Source: Peptococcaceae bacterium (GTDB lineage Bacteria > Bacillota > Desulfitobacteriia > Desulfitobacteriales > Desulfitobacteriaceae). Taken from it: a DNA stretch of 8,951 nucleotides. Of this stretch, positions 1 through 5,549 are shown one piece after another; positions within the stretch are counted from its first letter, which is position 1; every line of letters begins with the position of its first letter. The notes under the pieces were generated by a model that saw only the letters and a list, made by a program, of their open reading frames with translations, did no database searches and was not told the DNA's origin. The stretch lies in the NCBI GenBank assembly GCA_031289815.1, contig JAITOS010000161.1, forward strand, positions 1 to 8,951. The letters are read 5' to 3'. Both the position numbers and the translations under genes were made by a program.

Positions 1-312
1 CTCCCTTCCCGGAGCGAAGGGATGGGCTTGGTTCTGCTGGAAGCCATGCAGGCCGGACTGCCCATCGTCGCGACCCAGGTGGGTGGTATTCCCGAACTCA
101 TCCGTCACGAAAAGGAGGGCCTGCTCGTCCCGCCCCGCCGTCCGGACGCAATCGCGGCGGCTTGTCTGCGGATTTTTCAAAATCCGCAGCTGGCCGCCTC
201 TTTAAGGGCTTATGGCAACGAACGCTGGCCACAGTTTTCCGTCGAATCCATGCTTCAGGCTACCGAGGAATATTATCGGGAACTCCTGTCCAAGAAACGG
301 CGGCAAGCGTGA
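1..312 (+). CDS. Glycosyltransferase, GT4-type, C-terminal fragment (5' end outside window)
   Basis: The reading frame is open from base 1 and ends at TGA 310-312, so only the last 103 residues are present. It reads PSRSEGMGLVLLEAMQAG, then GLPIVATQVGGIPELI, then EGLLVPP. This is the typical C-terminal nucleotide-sugar-binding segment of GT-B fold, family 4 glycosyltransferases: the EGxGLxxLEAMxxGxPxVAT block with the E-x7-E-type signature, followed by the GGIPEL loop. Such enzymes are retaining and transfer sugars from NDP-sugars, typically in the cytoplasm at the membrane during cell-wall, glycolipid or exopolysaccharide synthesis. The acceptor and sugar cannot be told from this part. The ATG at 22 is internal, not the start, because family-conserved sequence lies before it. 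The gene converges on spoIIR across a 221-bp gap. Confidence 0.9.
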   Translation, partial: LPSRSEGMGLVLLEAMQAGLPIVATQVGGIPELIRHEKEGLLVPPRRPDAIAAACLRIFQNPQLAASLRAYGNERWPQFSVESMLQATEEYYRELLSKKRRQA

Positions 313-533
313 TTGGCAGGGGATGAACAAGCGCACCAAACAGAATTATCACCAGGTGCTAATTCTTACTCAGCGAACTCCCCTCCAACGCACAGCGCGT
401 CCCCCCCAGACCCGCAAGCATATCTTGCAAGGTTCCAAGGCGAATCCCGACAAAAGTCGCGAGGCGGGGCGCTCCAGAACAACAGCCCGCCCCACACGCC
501 CCCACCCATGTGTAAGCCGTGCCGAAATGATCC

Positions 534-1304
534 TTATTGAACTGCTTTCCGTTTTTTTATCTGCTCCCATAGCCAAATCCTGGGCTTCGGTTTCCCCGCC
601 GAGTCCGCTGCGTTCAGCTCTTTCGACTCTGACTCTAAATCCGATTCCGGCGCTAACTCCGTCTCCGGTGAATCCTTCCCTATCCCGATCCCCGGTTTGC
701 CATCGACCGGGACTGCCGCCGCCTGCTCAATATCGACAAAGCACAGAGGGGGGAACAGGACGCACCACCAATTGGAGCCCGCCGCTTCGCCGATACAGAT
801 ACGAACCGCTTCGTATTTCCCCGCCGGCAAAACCAGGGTTCCATAGGATTTCGTCGGAAAACTGAAGATTCCGTATTCTACCCGCACCGGATATTCCCAG
901 CCCTGATTCTCTACTACTTGCCGCGCCGTCTGTTCCATGAGCGGCAGGGCTTTTTTTAATAATTCCCGTGATTCGGCCAAGGATTGTGACCCCGCCAGTG
1001 TAGGCGAAACCCGTTCTAAAATCGCGTCCCTGACCGCCCGTTTCAAACGCTGATCCTCTTCCGTATCTGAATTTGCCAGTACGTGGAAACGAATGCACTC
1101 CTCCGGGGATACGGCTTGCTCCGGCGGCGTTTCCAGCTCCTGCCGGGAAGTCTGCCCAAGGCTCCGCTCGCCGCTTTCCGTCGCCGTCAGTCTATACGCC
1201 CGAACCGCCGCTCCTTGCGGCAGAAGAAGCAGGAATACCATGACCATCAGCATGATTTTCCCGCTGCGATGCCGGATTTGTTGCCGCCGCCCATTTATAC
1301 TCAC
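534..1304 (-). CDS. spoIIR: Stage II sporulation protein R (SpoIIR)
   Basis: This 256-residue protein has an N-terminal hydrophobic segment (about residues 17-36) for export. A core follows with the SpoIIR hallmarks: RFHVLANSDTEEDQRLKRAV at about 72-91 and PAGKYEAVRICIGEAAGSNWW at about 160-180, then CVLFPPLCFVD. In known spore formers SpoIIR is made in the forespore under sigma-F, enters the intermembrane space and activates the SpoIIGA protease, which processes pro-sigma-E in the mother cell. The start is GTG at 1304-1302, with GAGGG eight bases upstream. Between the core and the short C-terminal block PRIWLWEQIKK (about 241-251) lies a low-complexity, acidic and Ser-rich insert of about 40 residues (about 200-240). 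The gene is divergent from the ZIP transporter and has a sigma-F-like promoter match upstream. Identification is firm; the insert's role is unknown. Confidence 0.93.
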   Translation of the reverse strand: MSINGRRQQIRHRSGKIMLMVMVFLLLLPQGAAVRAYRLTATESGERSLGQTSRQELETPPEQAVSPEECIRFHVLANSDTEEDQRLKRAVRDAILERVSPTLAGSQSLAESRELLKKALPLMEQTARQVVENQGWEYPVRVEYGIFSFPTKSYGTLVLPAGKYEAVRICIGEAAGSNWWCVLFPPLCFVDIEQAAAVPVDGKPGIGIGKDSPETELAPESDLESESKELNAADSAGKPKPRIWLWEQIKKRKAVQ

Positions 1305-1339
1305 GCCTTTGTCCCTCTTTTCTCAAAACATTCTATCTC

Positions 1340-1369
1340 CAGTCTGTCCTGAAAAAGAGGGCTTTAGAC
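1340..1369 (-). promoter_or_regulatory. Putative sigma-F promoter of spoIIR
   Basis: On the minus strand, GTCTA (1365-1369) is followed by 15 bases and then GGACAGACTG (1340-1349). As I recall the Bacillus sigma-F consensus (-35 GYWTA, about 15-16 bp, -10 GGHNANAHTR), the -10 matches at every position and the -35 has one mismatch. The implied transcript starts near 1333, about 28 bases before the spoIIR GTG. That placement suits a gene known to depend on sigma-F in spore formers. Confidence 0.6.
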
Positions 1370-1443
1370 ACATGACCGACCGTATAAAAATCCCCGCGCT
1401 CCCATAGGATGATGTAGAAGCACAGTAAAGGAGCTGCTGAGCC

Positions 1444-2187
1444 GTGGAAAATCTCTGGCAAATCCTGTACTATAGCGCCATTGCCGGTCTGGCGACGACC
1501 CTGGGCGCTCTGTTGATCCTCCTCCTGGGCCAGCCGGAAGAAAAGCTCCTGGCCTCTCTATTGGCTGGAGCTTGCGGCGTCATGACCGCCGTCGTCGCCG
1601 CCGATTTACTGCCAGCCGCCTGGGAATCAGGTTCCGTCTGGCAAATGACCGCCGGTATGCTGTCGGGATTGCTCTTTATGTACTTAGCCAACCAAAGACT
1701 CCAGCTTTATCAGCCGCCTGTCTCTTTATCATGCAACCGGCGTCAACAGTTCAAGCGGATGGGTCTGTTGGTCGCCGCCGGGATTGCCCTGCATGATTTT
1801 CCGGAGGGCATGGCCATCGCTATCGGTCAGGAAAGCAGGGCGGAACTCGGTTCGATCATTACCCTGGCGATTTCCCTGCACAATTTACCGGAAGGCATGG
1901 TCATCGCCGCTCCCTTGCTGATGGCGAACATCCGCCGCTGGAAAATCGTCGTTCTCACGCTCGGACTCGCTGTTTTCACGCCCCTGGGCGCTCTGAGCGG
2001 ACTCGGCGCTTTGCGTCTTGTCCATAGCAGCCTCGCCTTCTTTCTGGCTCTGGCCGCCGGCGCTATGTCCTATCTCGTCTATGCCGAGCTTTGGCCCCTT
2101 TCCCGCCGTCTGCAACCCCGTTACGCCCTCTTGAGCGGCTTCATTGGCTTTGCCTTGTTTGCGGCCATGAGCCTGTTCCTCGCTTAG
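1444..2187 (+). CDS. ZIP family divalent metal transporter (GufA/ZupT-like)
   Basis: This 247-residue membrane protein has about eight hydrophobic helices and no signal peptide. The two metal-site motifs are adjacent in sequence order as expected: HDFPEG at residues 117-122 (helix 4) and HNLPEG at 146-151 (helix 5). A further conserved acidic residue sits in YAELWPL (E215). ZIP proteins move Zn2+, Fe2+, Mn2+ or related ions into the cytoplasm; the substrate cannot be read from the sequence. The loop between helices 3 and 4 (about 85-105) is short and not His-rich, as in bacterial members. The start is GTG at 1444, chosen because AAAGGAG (1427-1433) lies ten bases upstream and the N-terminus is hydrophobic at once. 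No Zur-, Fur- or MntR-like operator was recognised upstream. It converges on the SGNH gene with only 27 bp between stop codons. Confidence 0.9.
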   Translation: MENLWQILYYSAIAGLATTLGALLILLLGQPEEKLLASLLAGACGVMTAVVAADLLPAAWESGSVWQMTAGMLSGLLFMYLANQRLQLYQPPVSLSCNRRQQFKRMGLLVAAGIALHDFPEGMAIAIGQESRAELGSIITLAISLHNLPEGMVIAAPLLMANIRRWKIVVLTLGLAVFTPLGALSGLGALRLVHSSLAFFLALAAGAMSYLVYAELWPLSRRLQPRYALLSGFIGFALFAAMSLFLA

Positions 2188-2214
2188 CTTCGCCAATGAC
2201 CGCCCGTTCCCTGT

Positions 2215-2940
2215 TTATTTCAAGATTTGGGCCGCGTACTCTCCCATGAGCTTATAGCCCTTCACCGTCGGATATTTTCCGTCTCCGGACAGATCGGGCA
2301 AAAAATCATTTTCCGCGTCAAACAACACCGTGCTGAAATCCAGCAGGAGAATGCCGTTCGTTTGCGCATACTCCTGTTCCCATTTCCGGAAGGTCAAGGC
2401 TGTTTGGACATAGCCTTTATAGGGAAGCGGCAGGGCCAGCACCGGTATGATCTCATTTTCTTTGGCCTTGGCGATCATGGCGATGATGTTCTCCTGAAAA
2501 GCCTTGATTTCAACCCCTTGTAAGATATCGCCGTTGCCCGCGAAAATGATCACCCTGCCCGGCTGTTCGTTCAGAACGTCCCGCTCAAACCTGTCCAGCA
2601 TATCTTGAGCCGTTTGCCTGCCCAATCCTTTATTCACCACAGAAATTTGCAGAAGCTCGGCCAGATACTGCGTCCAGGATTTTTCCGGCGTCACGGGATA
2701 ACCGTAGGTAAAGGAATCGCCCAGGGCCACGATCTTTTTATTCGTTAGTCCTTCCGCGCTCTCCTGACTGTCTTCGTCCTCCTGGTCAGCGCCATTCCCC
2801 TGGCTGGATTCATTCCCCGAAGATGCGGCGGAGGGCTTTTCTCCCCAAAGCGCGTTTGCCGTCAAGCCGCCTAAAAGCGCCGCCAGGGTGATGGCCAGCG
2901 CCAGTTGCATGATCCGTACCTGCAATCGATAGATCCGCAT
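2215..2940 (-). CDS. Membrane-anchored SGNH/GDSL-like protein, catalytic His replaced by Tyr
   Basis: I place the start at ATG 2940-2938, because GGGGAAGG precedes it; the in-frame ATG at 2961 has no ribosome binding site. The 241-residue protein has an N-terminal signal or anchor helix (about 10-31), an acidic Ser/Gly/Glu-rich linker (about 36-65), then an SGNH hydrolase fold. Block I is ALGDSFTYG with Ser76, block II is NKGLGRQT (103-110), and block III is AGNGDIL (134-140) where most members have GxND. At the C-terminal block the sequence is SGDGKYPTVKGYKLMGE (about 218-234), so the usual D-x-x-H-P histidine is Tyr223. It probably sits outside the membrane as a lipase, esterase or O-acyl-modifying protein, or a non-catalytic relative. 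It is monocistronic and divergent from the YlbF-family gene. Confidence 0.85.
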   Translation of the reverse strand: MRIYRLQVRIMQLALAITLAALLGGLTANALWGEKPSAASSGNESSQGNGADQEDEDSQESAEGLTNKKIVALGDSFTYGYPVTPEKSWTQYLAELLQISVVNKGLGRQTAQDMLDRFERDVLNEQPGRVIIFAGNGDILQGVEIKAFQENIIAMIAKAKENEIIPVLALPLPYKGYVQTALTFRKWEQEYAQTNGILLLDFSTVLFDAENDFLPDLSGDGKYPTVKGYKLMGEYAAQILK

Positions 2941-2957
2941 AATTCCTTCCCCGTTTC

Positions 2958-2969
2958 TCATACGTATGA
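2958..2969. repeat. 12-bp palindrome upstream of the SGNH gene
   Basis: TCATACGTATGA is a perfect palindrome, 17 bp before the SGNH start codon on the minus strand. An 11/12 near-copy (TCATACGTAGGA) lies at 4523-4534 in the next divergent intergenic region, and the CATACGT core recurs at 3037-3043. It could be an operator, but no regulator is identified and chance is possible. Confidence 0.3.
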
Positions 2970-3057
2970 TTCAAATTACTTCTACATAAATCGCTCATTT
3001 CCCTTTATTCTCATTTCACCGGCCATCCTCTTGCCGCATACGTTGATATAGAAAAAT

Positions 3058-3065
3058 AAAGGAGG
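3058..3065 (+). promoter_or_regulatory. Strong ribosome binding site of the YlbF-family gene
   Basis: AAAGGAGG lies eight bases upstream of ATG 3074 and fixes that start. It closely matches the anti-Shine-Dalgarno complement typical of Bacillota. Confidence 0.85.
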
Positions 3066-3073
3066 CGCTATCC

Positions 3074-3559
3074 ATGAGTTATATAAATAAGGCCCGTGAA
3101 TTAGGCGAAGCCGTTGCCCAACTCCCTGAAGTACAGGCGATCAAAGAGAGCGAGGCGGCCATCATGGCCGATCCTTCGTCACGGGAAGCCTTTCTTCAGT
3201 ATCAGGAGAAAGAACGCCAGTTGATCTCTACCCAAATGCTCAGCAAAGTGATCCCGGAAAAAGACTCCCTGGCACAGATCGAGTTGAAAGTCCGTCTGAC
3301 CAACAAGTATCCCTTGATCAAAAGCTATTTTCAAAAACAACAGGCTTTTGAGAAGATTATGGCGATGGTTAATCTGACCTTGACCACCGCTATCCACGGT
3401 ATGCCCAGCGCCGATCAGCTGCCGCTGCCTGACGGCTTGAAGAAAATGGCGCAGCAGGTTCTGGACGCCGTCAGCGACGGTAAAAAAATGCCGGCGATGG
3501 AGGTTCCTCCCGGACTGAAGAACATTTTTCCGGGCGGCATAAAAATACCCGGTCGTTGA
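3074..3559 (+). CDS. YlbF/YmcA family protein
   Basis: This 161-residue, largely alpha-helical soluble protein has the YlbF-family pattern. An N-terminal helix (ARELGEAVAQLPEVQAIKES, about 7-26) is followed by DPSSREAFLQYQEKERQL (about 33-50) and a later helix (YPLIKSYFQKQQAFEKIMAM, about 79-98). In Bacillus subtilis, YlbF works with YmcA and YaaT as a complex that modulates RNase Y-dependent mRNA processing and affects competence, biofilm formation and sporulation. Which paralogue this is cannot be decided. The C-terminal 50 residues, rich in Pro, Lys and Met and ending PPGLKNIFPGGIKIPGR, extend beyond the usual helical core. The gene stands alone, divergent from the SGNH gene and convergent with the RskA-like gene. 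Confidence 0.8.
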   Translation: MSYINKARELGEAVAQLPEVQAIKESEAAIMADPSSREAFLQYQEKERQLISTQMLSKVIPEKDSLAQIELKVRLTNKYPLIKSYFQKQQAFEKIMAMVNLTLTTAIHGMPSADQLPLPDGLKKMAQQVLDAVSDGKKMPAMEVPPGLKNIFPGGIKIPGR

Positions 3560-3651
3560 GCGGGAAGATTCCTATACATCCGCCAAAGTGAAGAACCGAA
3601 AATCTTTCGCCGCAATCGTCGTATAGCCTGAGATCGTCTGGCGTAAAATAG

Positions 3652-3682
3652 ACCACACCTCTGCTTTGGCAGGCGGTGTGGT
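3652..3682. terminator. Hairpin between convergent genes, likely bidirectional terminator
   Basis: ACCACACC (3652-3659) pairs with GGTGTGGT (3675-3682), and CTGC (3661-3664) pairs with GCAG (3669-3672) around a TTTG loop, giving about 12 pairs with a small internal bulge. On the minus strand it is followed by CTATTTTA and on the plus strand by TCTGGCTTT, so the U-tracts are imperfect. It lies 92 bp past the YlbF-family stop and 61 bp past the RskA-like stop, where a shared terminator is expected. Confidence 0.7.
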
Positions 3683-3743
3683 TCTGGCTTTAGGGTTTGT
3701 CTTTTACGATTTGCCTTGCCGACGGCCTGACGAATCGCGCCGC

Positions 3744-4484
3744 CTACACATCTTCGGCGCGCGGCGCCTCCGTCTCTTCCGGCTTGATGTCCGTCCCGGC
3801 CTCCGGGGCAAACTCCGGCGCGAGCTTCGTCATCCCCTCTGATCCCGCTTCAGGCGCGGGCGGCGATTCCCGGTTAAATAAGCCGCCGATTTTTCCGCCC
3901 ACCGATTTGGCCGCCTGCACCATCGGCGTCAGAAATTGCACCGGCCCCCACGGTTCTTTCACTTTCAGGATGATCGGCCCCTTCGGCGCCTGTCCCAAAT
4001 TTTGCGGATTTTCGACGGACACGACCACTCTTTCATACGGCGTCAGCGGTACCGGGCTTTGAAAATGAACGCGGTACACGCCATTGCCGATAGGATTCAA
4101 TACCCCGGCCATAAAACCGGCGCTTCCCTTTTTATCTACCAGATAGCAGGCATACGCCGACGTATAATACGCTCTCATCCCCGGAAAAAATGTTTGCGGC
4201 GGCGGCAAATTCGCAATCAGCAAAAAGGTGTGGTTTGAAGAAATCGTCGCTACGCCGCTCCCCTGAACCCCCGGCTGCGCCGCTTGCAGGATCAGTTCCC
4301 GCTGCCACGGCGTCCCGTTTCCTCCCATCCATGTCCCCATATTTCCTCCTTGCGGCGGCAAAGACCTTTCTTTGCTGAAAAGCCCCGCGTTCTTTGACTC
4401 CGGCCCCAGAGGATTGCGAATCGAACCGGGAGAATAGCCCCGGCCATAGCCGCTTCTTCCAGGCAAATTTCCTCCCAATTTCAC
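3744..4484 (-). CDS. Unassigned soluble protein with an RskA C-terminal-like domain
   Basis: I do not recognise the whole protein. The likely start is GTG 4484-4482, because AAAGGAGG sits seven bases upstream, giving 246 residues. Residues 1-60 are Gly/Pro/Arg-rich and low in complexity. Residues about 65-175 resemble the C-terminal beta domain of anti-sigma-K factors (RskA): YACYLVDKKGSAGFMAGVL (111-129), GNGVYRVHF (133-141), then ERVVVSVENPQNLGQAPKGP (151-170), parallel to the family's YxLWLVD, AGxF and VTxEPxGGSxxPTGP pattern. The tail (205-246) is Pro/Glu-rich and acidic. Unlike true RskA proteins it shows no transmembrane helix, no zinc-binding anti-sigma segment and no neighbouring ECF sigma gene. 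It may therefore be a cytoplasmic or spore-associated protein using the same fold. The gene call is strong; the domain call is pattern recognition only. Confidence 0.75.
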   Translation of the reverse strand: MKLGGNLPGRSGYGRGYSPGSIRNPLGPESKNAGLFSKERSLPPQGGNMGTWMGGNGTPWQRELILQAAQPGVQGSGVATISSNHTFLLIANLPPPQTFFPGMRAYYTSAYACYLVDKKGSAGFMAGVLNPIGNGVYRVHFQSPVPLTPYERVVVSVENPQNLGQAPKGPIILKVKEPWGPVQFLTPMVQAAKSVGGKIGGLFNRESPPAPEAGSEGMTKLAPEFAPEAGTDIKPEETEAPRAEDV

Positions 4485-4491
4485 AGGATCC

Positions 4492-4499
4492 CCTCCTTT
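4492..4499 (-). promoter_or_regulatory. Ribosome binding site deciding the GTG start of the RskA-like gene
   Basis: The minus strand reads AAAGGAGG here, then GGATCCT, then GTG at 4484. This spacing is ideal and favours GTG over the upstream in-frame ATG at 4526, which has no such site. A second AAGGAGG (4345-4351) lies only four bases before an internal in-frame ATG (4340, residue 49), so a shorter product remains possible. Confidence 0.7.
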
Positions 4500-4608
4500 G
4501 CTCAAAATAATTTCCCGCAATATCATACGTAGGAATTGCCAAAAAAGGTCCGATTCAGTAAACTATACTATAAGAGAACATTTCCCACGCGGCATGAAAG
4601 GATGGCTC

Positions 4609-5538
4609 ATGAAAAACTACCCGGAGAAATCCCAACCCCTGTCCCGGCGTACCTTTTTGCGCCGCTTACTCGGCTTTGTTGCCGCCCATAGATTTCTGAC
4701 CGCGATTCCGGTCAGCGGCTTCGGCCTGACCGGCTGGGTCAGCCACGATACCCTGGCGCTGCGGCTATATGACTGGAATCTATATTATCCCCATTTGCCG
4801 GACGAATTGGAAGGCAAGACCATCCTGCAATTATCCGATCTTCATCTGCATCACTTGAAAATTTCAGCGGCAAGGATCGCCGCCGCCCTCCACGCCCAAC
4901 AGCCGGACGTCCTGGTGTTTACCGGCGACCTTGTCTCTTCCCGCTCTGATCTGGACCAGATCTCGCCTTACCTGACCGCCTTCCGCTGCGCCCCGTACTG
5001 CTTCCTGGTTCTCGGCAATCATGATTATCTCTATTTTTCGCAGGCCTTGCGCAGCCGCTATATGGAACTGGCCCAGGATTCCGGCTGGAGGGCGCTGATC
5101 AATCAATCGGAATTTATTGCCGACCTGAATTTATGGATCATCGGCATCGACGACCCTTCCACGGCCCACGACGATGTGAAGCTGGCTTACGCCCCGCTGC
5201 TCCAGAGTCCTCCGGAGCCTTTCCGTCTGGCGTTGGCCCATTCCACAGATTGTCTGGATGCGGTCGCCGGTTATGGCGCTGATTTACTGCTTACCGGGCA
5301 TACGCATGGAGGCCAGATTCGACTGCCCGGTTTGGGTCCTTTCATCACCAATACCTATCTGGGGGATAAAGGAATTTACGAAGGCTATCACGTCGTCAGC
5401 GGCATCCCCTTATACATCAACCGCGGAATCGGTTGCAGCCGTCTGCCCTTTCGTCTGGGCGTTTTGCCGGAGATCACCAAATTCACCCTGCGCCGGGGAG
5501 CGCAGGATCCCACCTGTTCCATCCAGGCTCTGCCCTGA
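4609..5538 (+). CDS. Tat-exported metallophosphoesterase, YkuE-like
   Basis: The start is ATG 4609, with AAAGGA six bases upstream; earlier in-frame codons lack a ribosome binding site. The 309-residue protein begins with a twin-arginine signal, SRRTFLRRLLGF (12-23), followed by a weakly hydrophobic stretch to about 45. A calcineurin-like phosphoesterase domain then carries all metal-binding motifs in order: LSDLHLH (75-81, with D77 and H79), FTGDLV (104-109, with D107), GNHDY (136-140), AHS (210-212, with H211) and GHTHGGQIRLPG (230-241, with H231 and H233). This matches the YkuE group, which in B. subtilis is a Tat substrate of the cell envelope; hydrolysis of a phosphodiester or phosphomonoester outside the membrane is inferred, with unknown substrate. 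Cofactors would be loaded before folded export. It is monocistronic and ends 11 bp from the stop of the convergent kinase gene. Confidence 0.9.
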   Translation: MKNYPEKSQPLSRRTFLRRLLGFVAAHRFLTAIPVSGFGLTGWVSHDTLALRLYDWNLYYPHLPDELEGKTILQLSDLHLHHLKISAARIAAALHAQQPDVLVFTGDLVSSRSDLDQISPYLTAFRCAPYCFLVLGNHDYLYFSQALRSRYMELAQDSGWRALINQSEFIADLNLWIIGIDDPSTAHDDVKLAYAPLLQSPPEPFRLALAHSTDCLDAVAGYGADLLLTGHTHGGQIRLPGLGPFITNTYLGDKGIYEGYHVVSGIPLYINRGIGCSRLPFRLGVLPEITKFTLRRGAQDPTCSIQALP

Positions 5539-5549
5539 CCGAGAACCCT

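Noticed and set aside
313..533. 221-bp gap between the glycosyltransferase and spoIIR as a terminator or small gene
   Set aside because: A GGCGGG/CCCGCC pairing exists around 464-494, but the loop is long and no T-tract follows on either strand. No small gene with a ribosome binding site was found.
323..865. Plus-strand open frame reading across the 313-533 gap into the spoIIR region
   Set aside because: It is antisense to spoIIR for most of its length, has Pro/Arg/Ser-rich composition typical of a shadow frame, and its ATG at 323 has G-rich bases directly abutting it rather than a spaced ribosome binding site.
1364..1388. TTAGAC and TATAAA as a sigma-A promoter for the ZIP gene
   Set aside because: The spacer is only 13 bp, and the TTAGAC overlaps the better-supported sigma-F -35 on the other strand.
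3037..3050. CATACGTT as a sigma-E -10 for the YlbF-family gene
   Set aside because: The -10 is partly right, but no ATATT-like -35 lies about 14 bp upstream, so a sporulation promoter cannot be supported.
4536..4569. TTGCCA (4536-4541) and TATACT (4564-4569) as a sigma-A promoter for the phosphoesterase
   Set aside because: The spacer is 22 bp, too long for a normal sigma-A promoter, and no better -35 lies 17 bp upstream of the TATACT.
5487..5506. Perfect 7-bp stem CCTGCGC/GCGCAGG near the end of the phosphoesterase gene as a terminator for the kinase operon
   Set aside because: It lies within coding sequence, and the minus-strand flank GTGAATTTGG lacks a real T-tract. It may still have a minor role.
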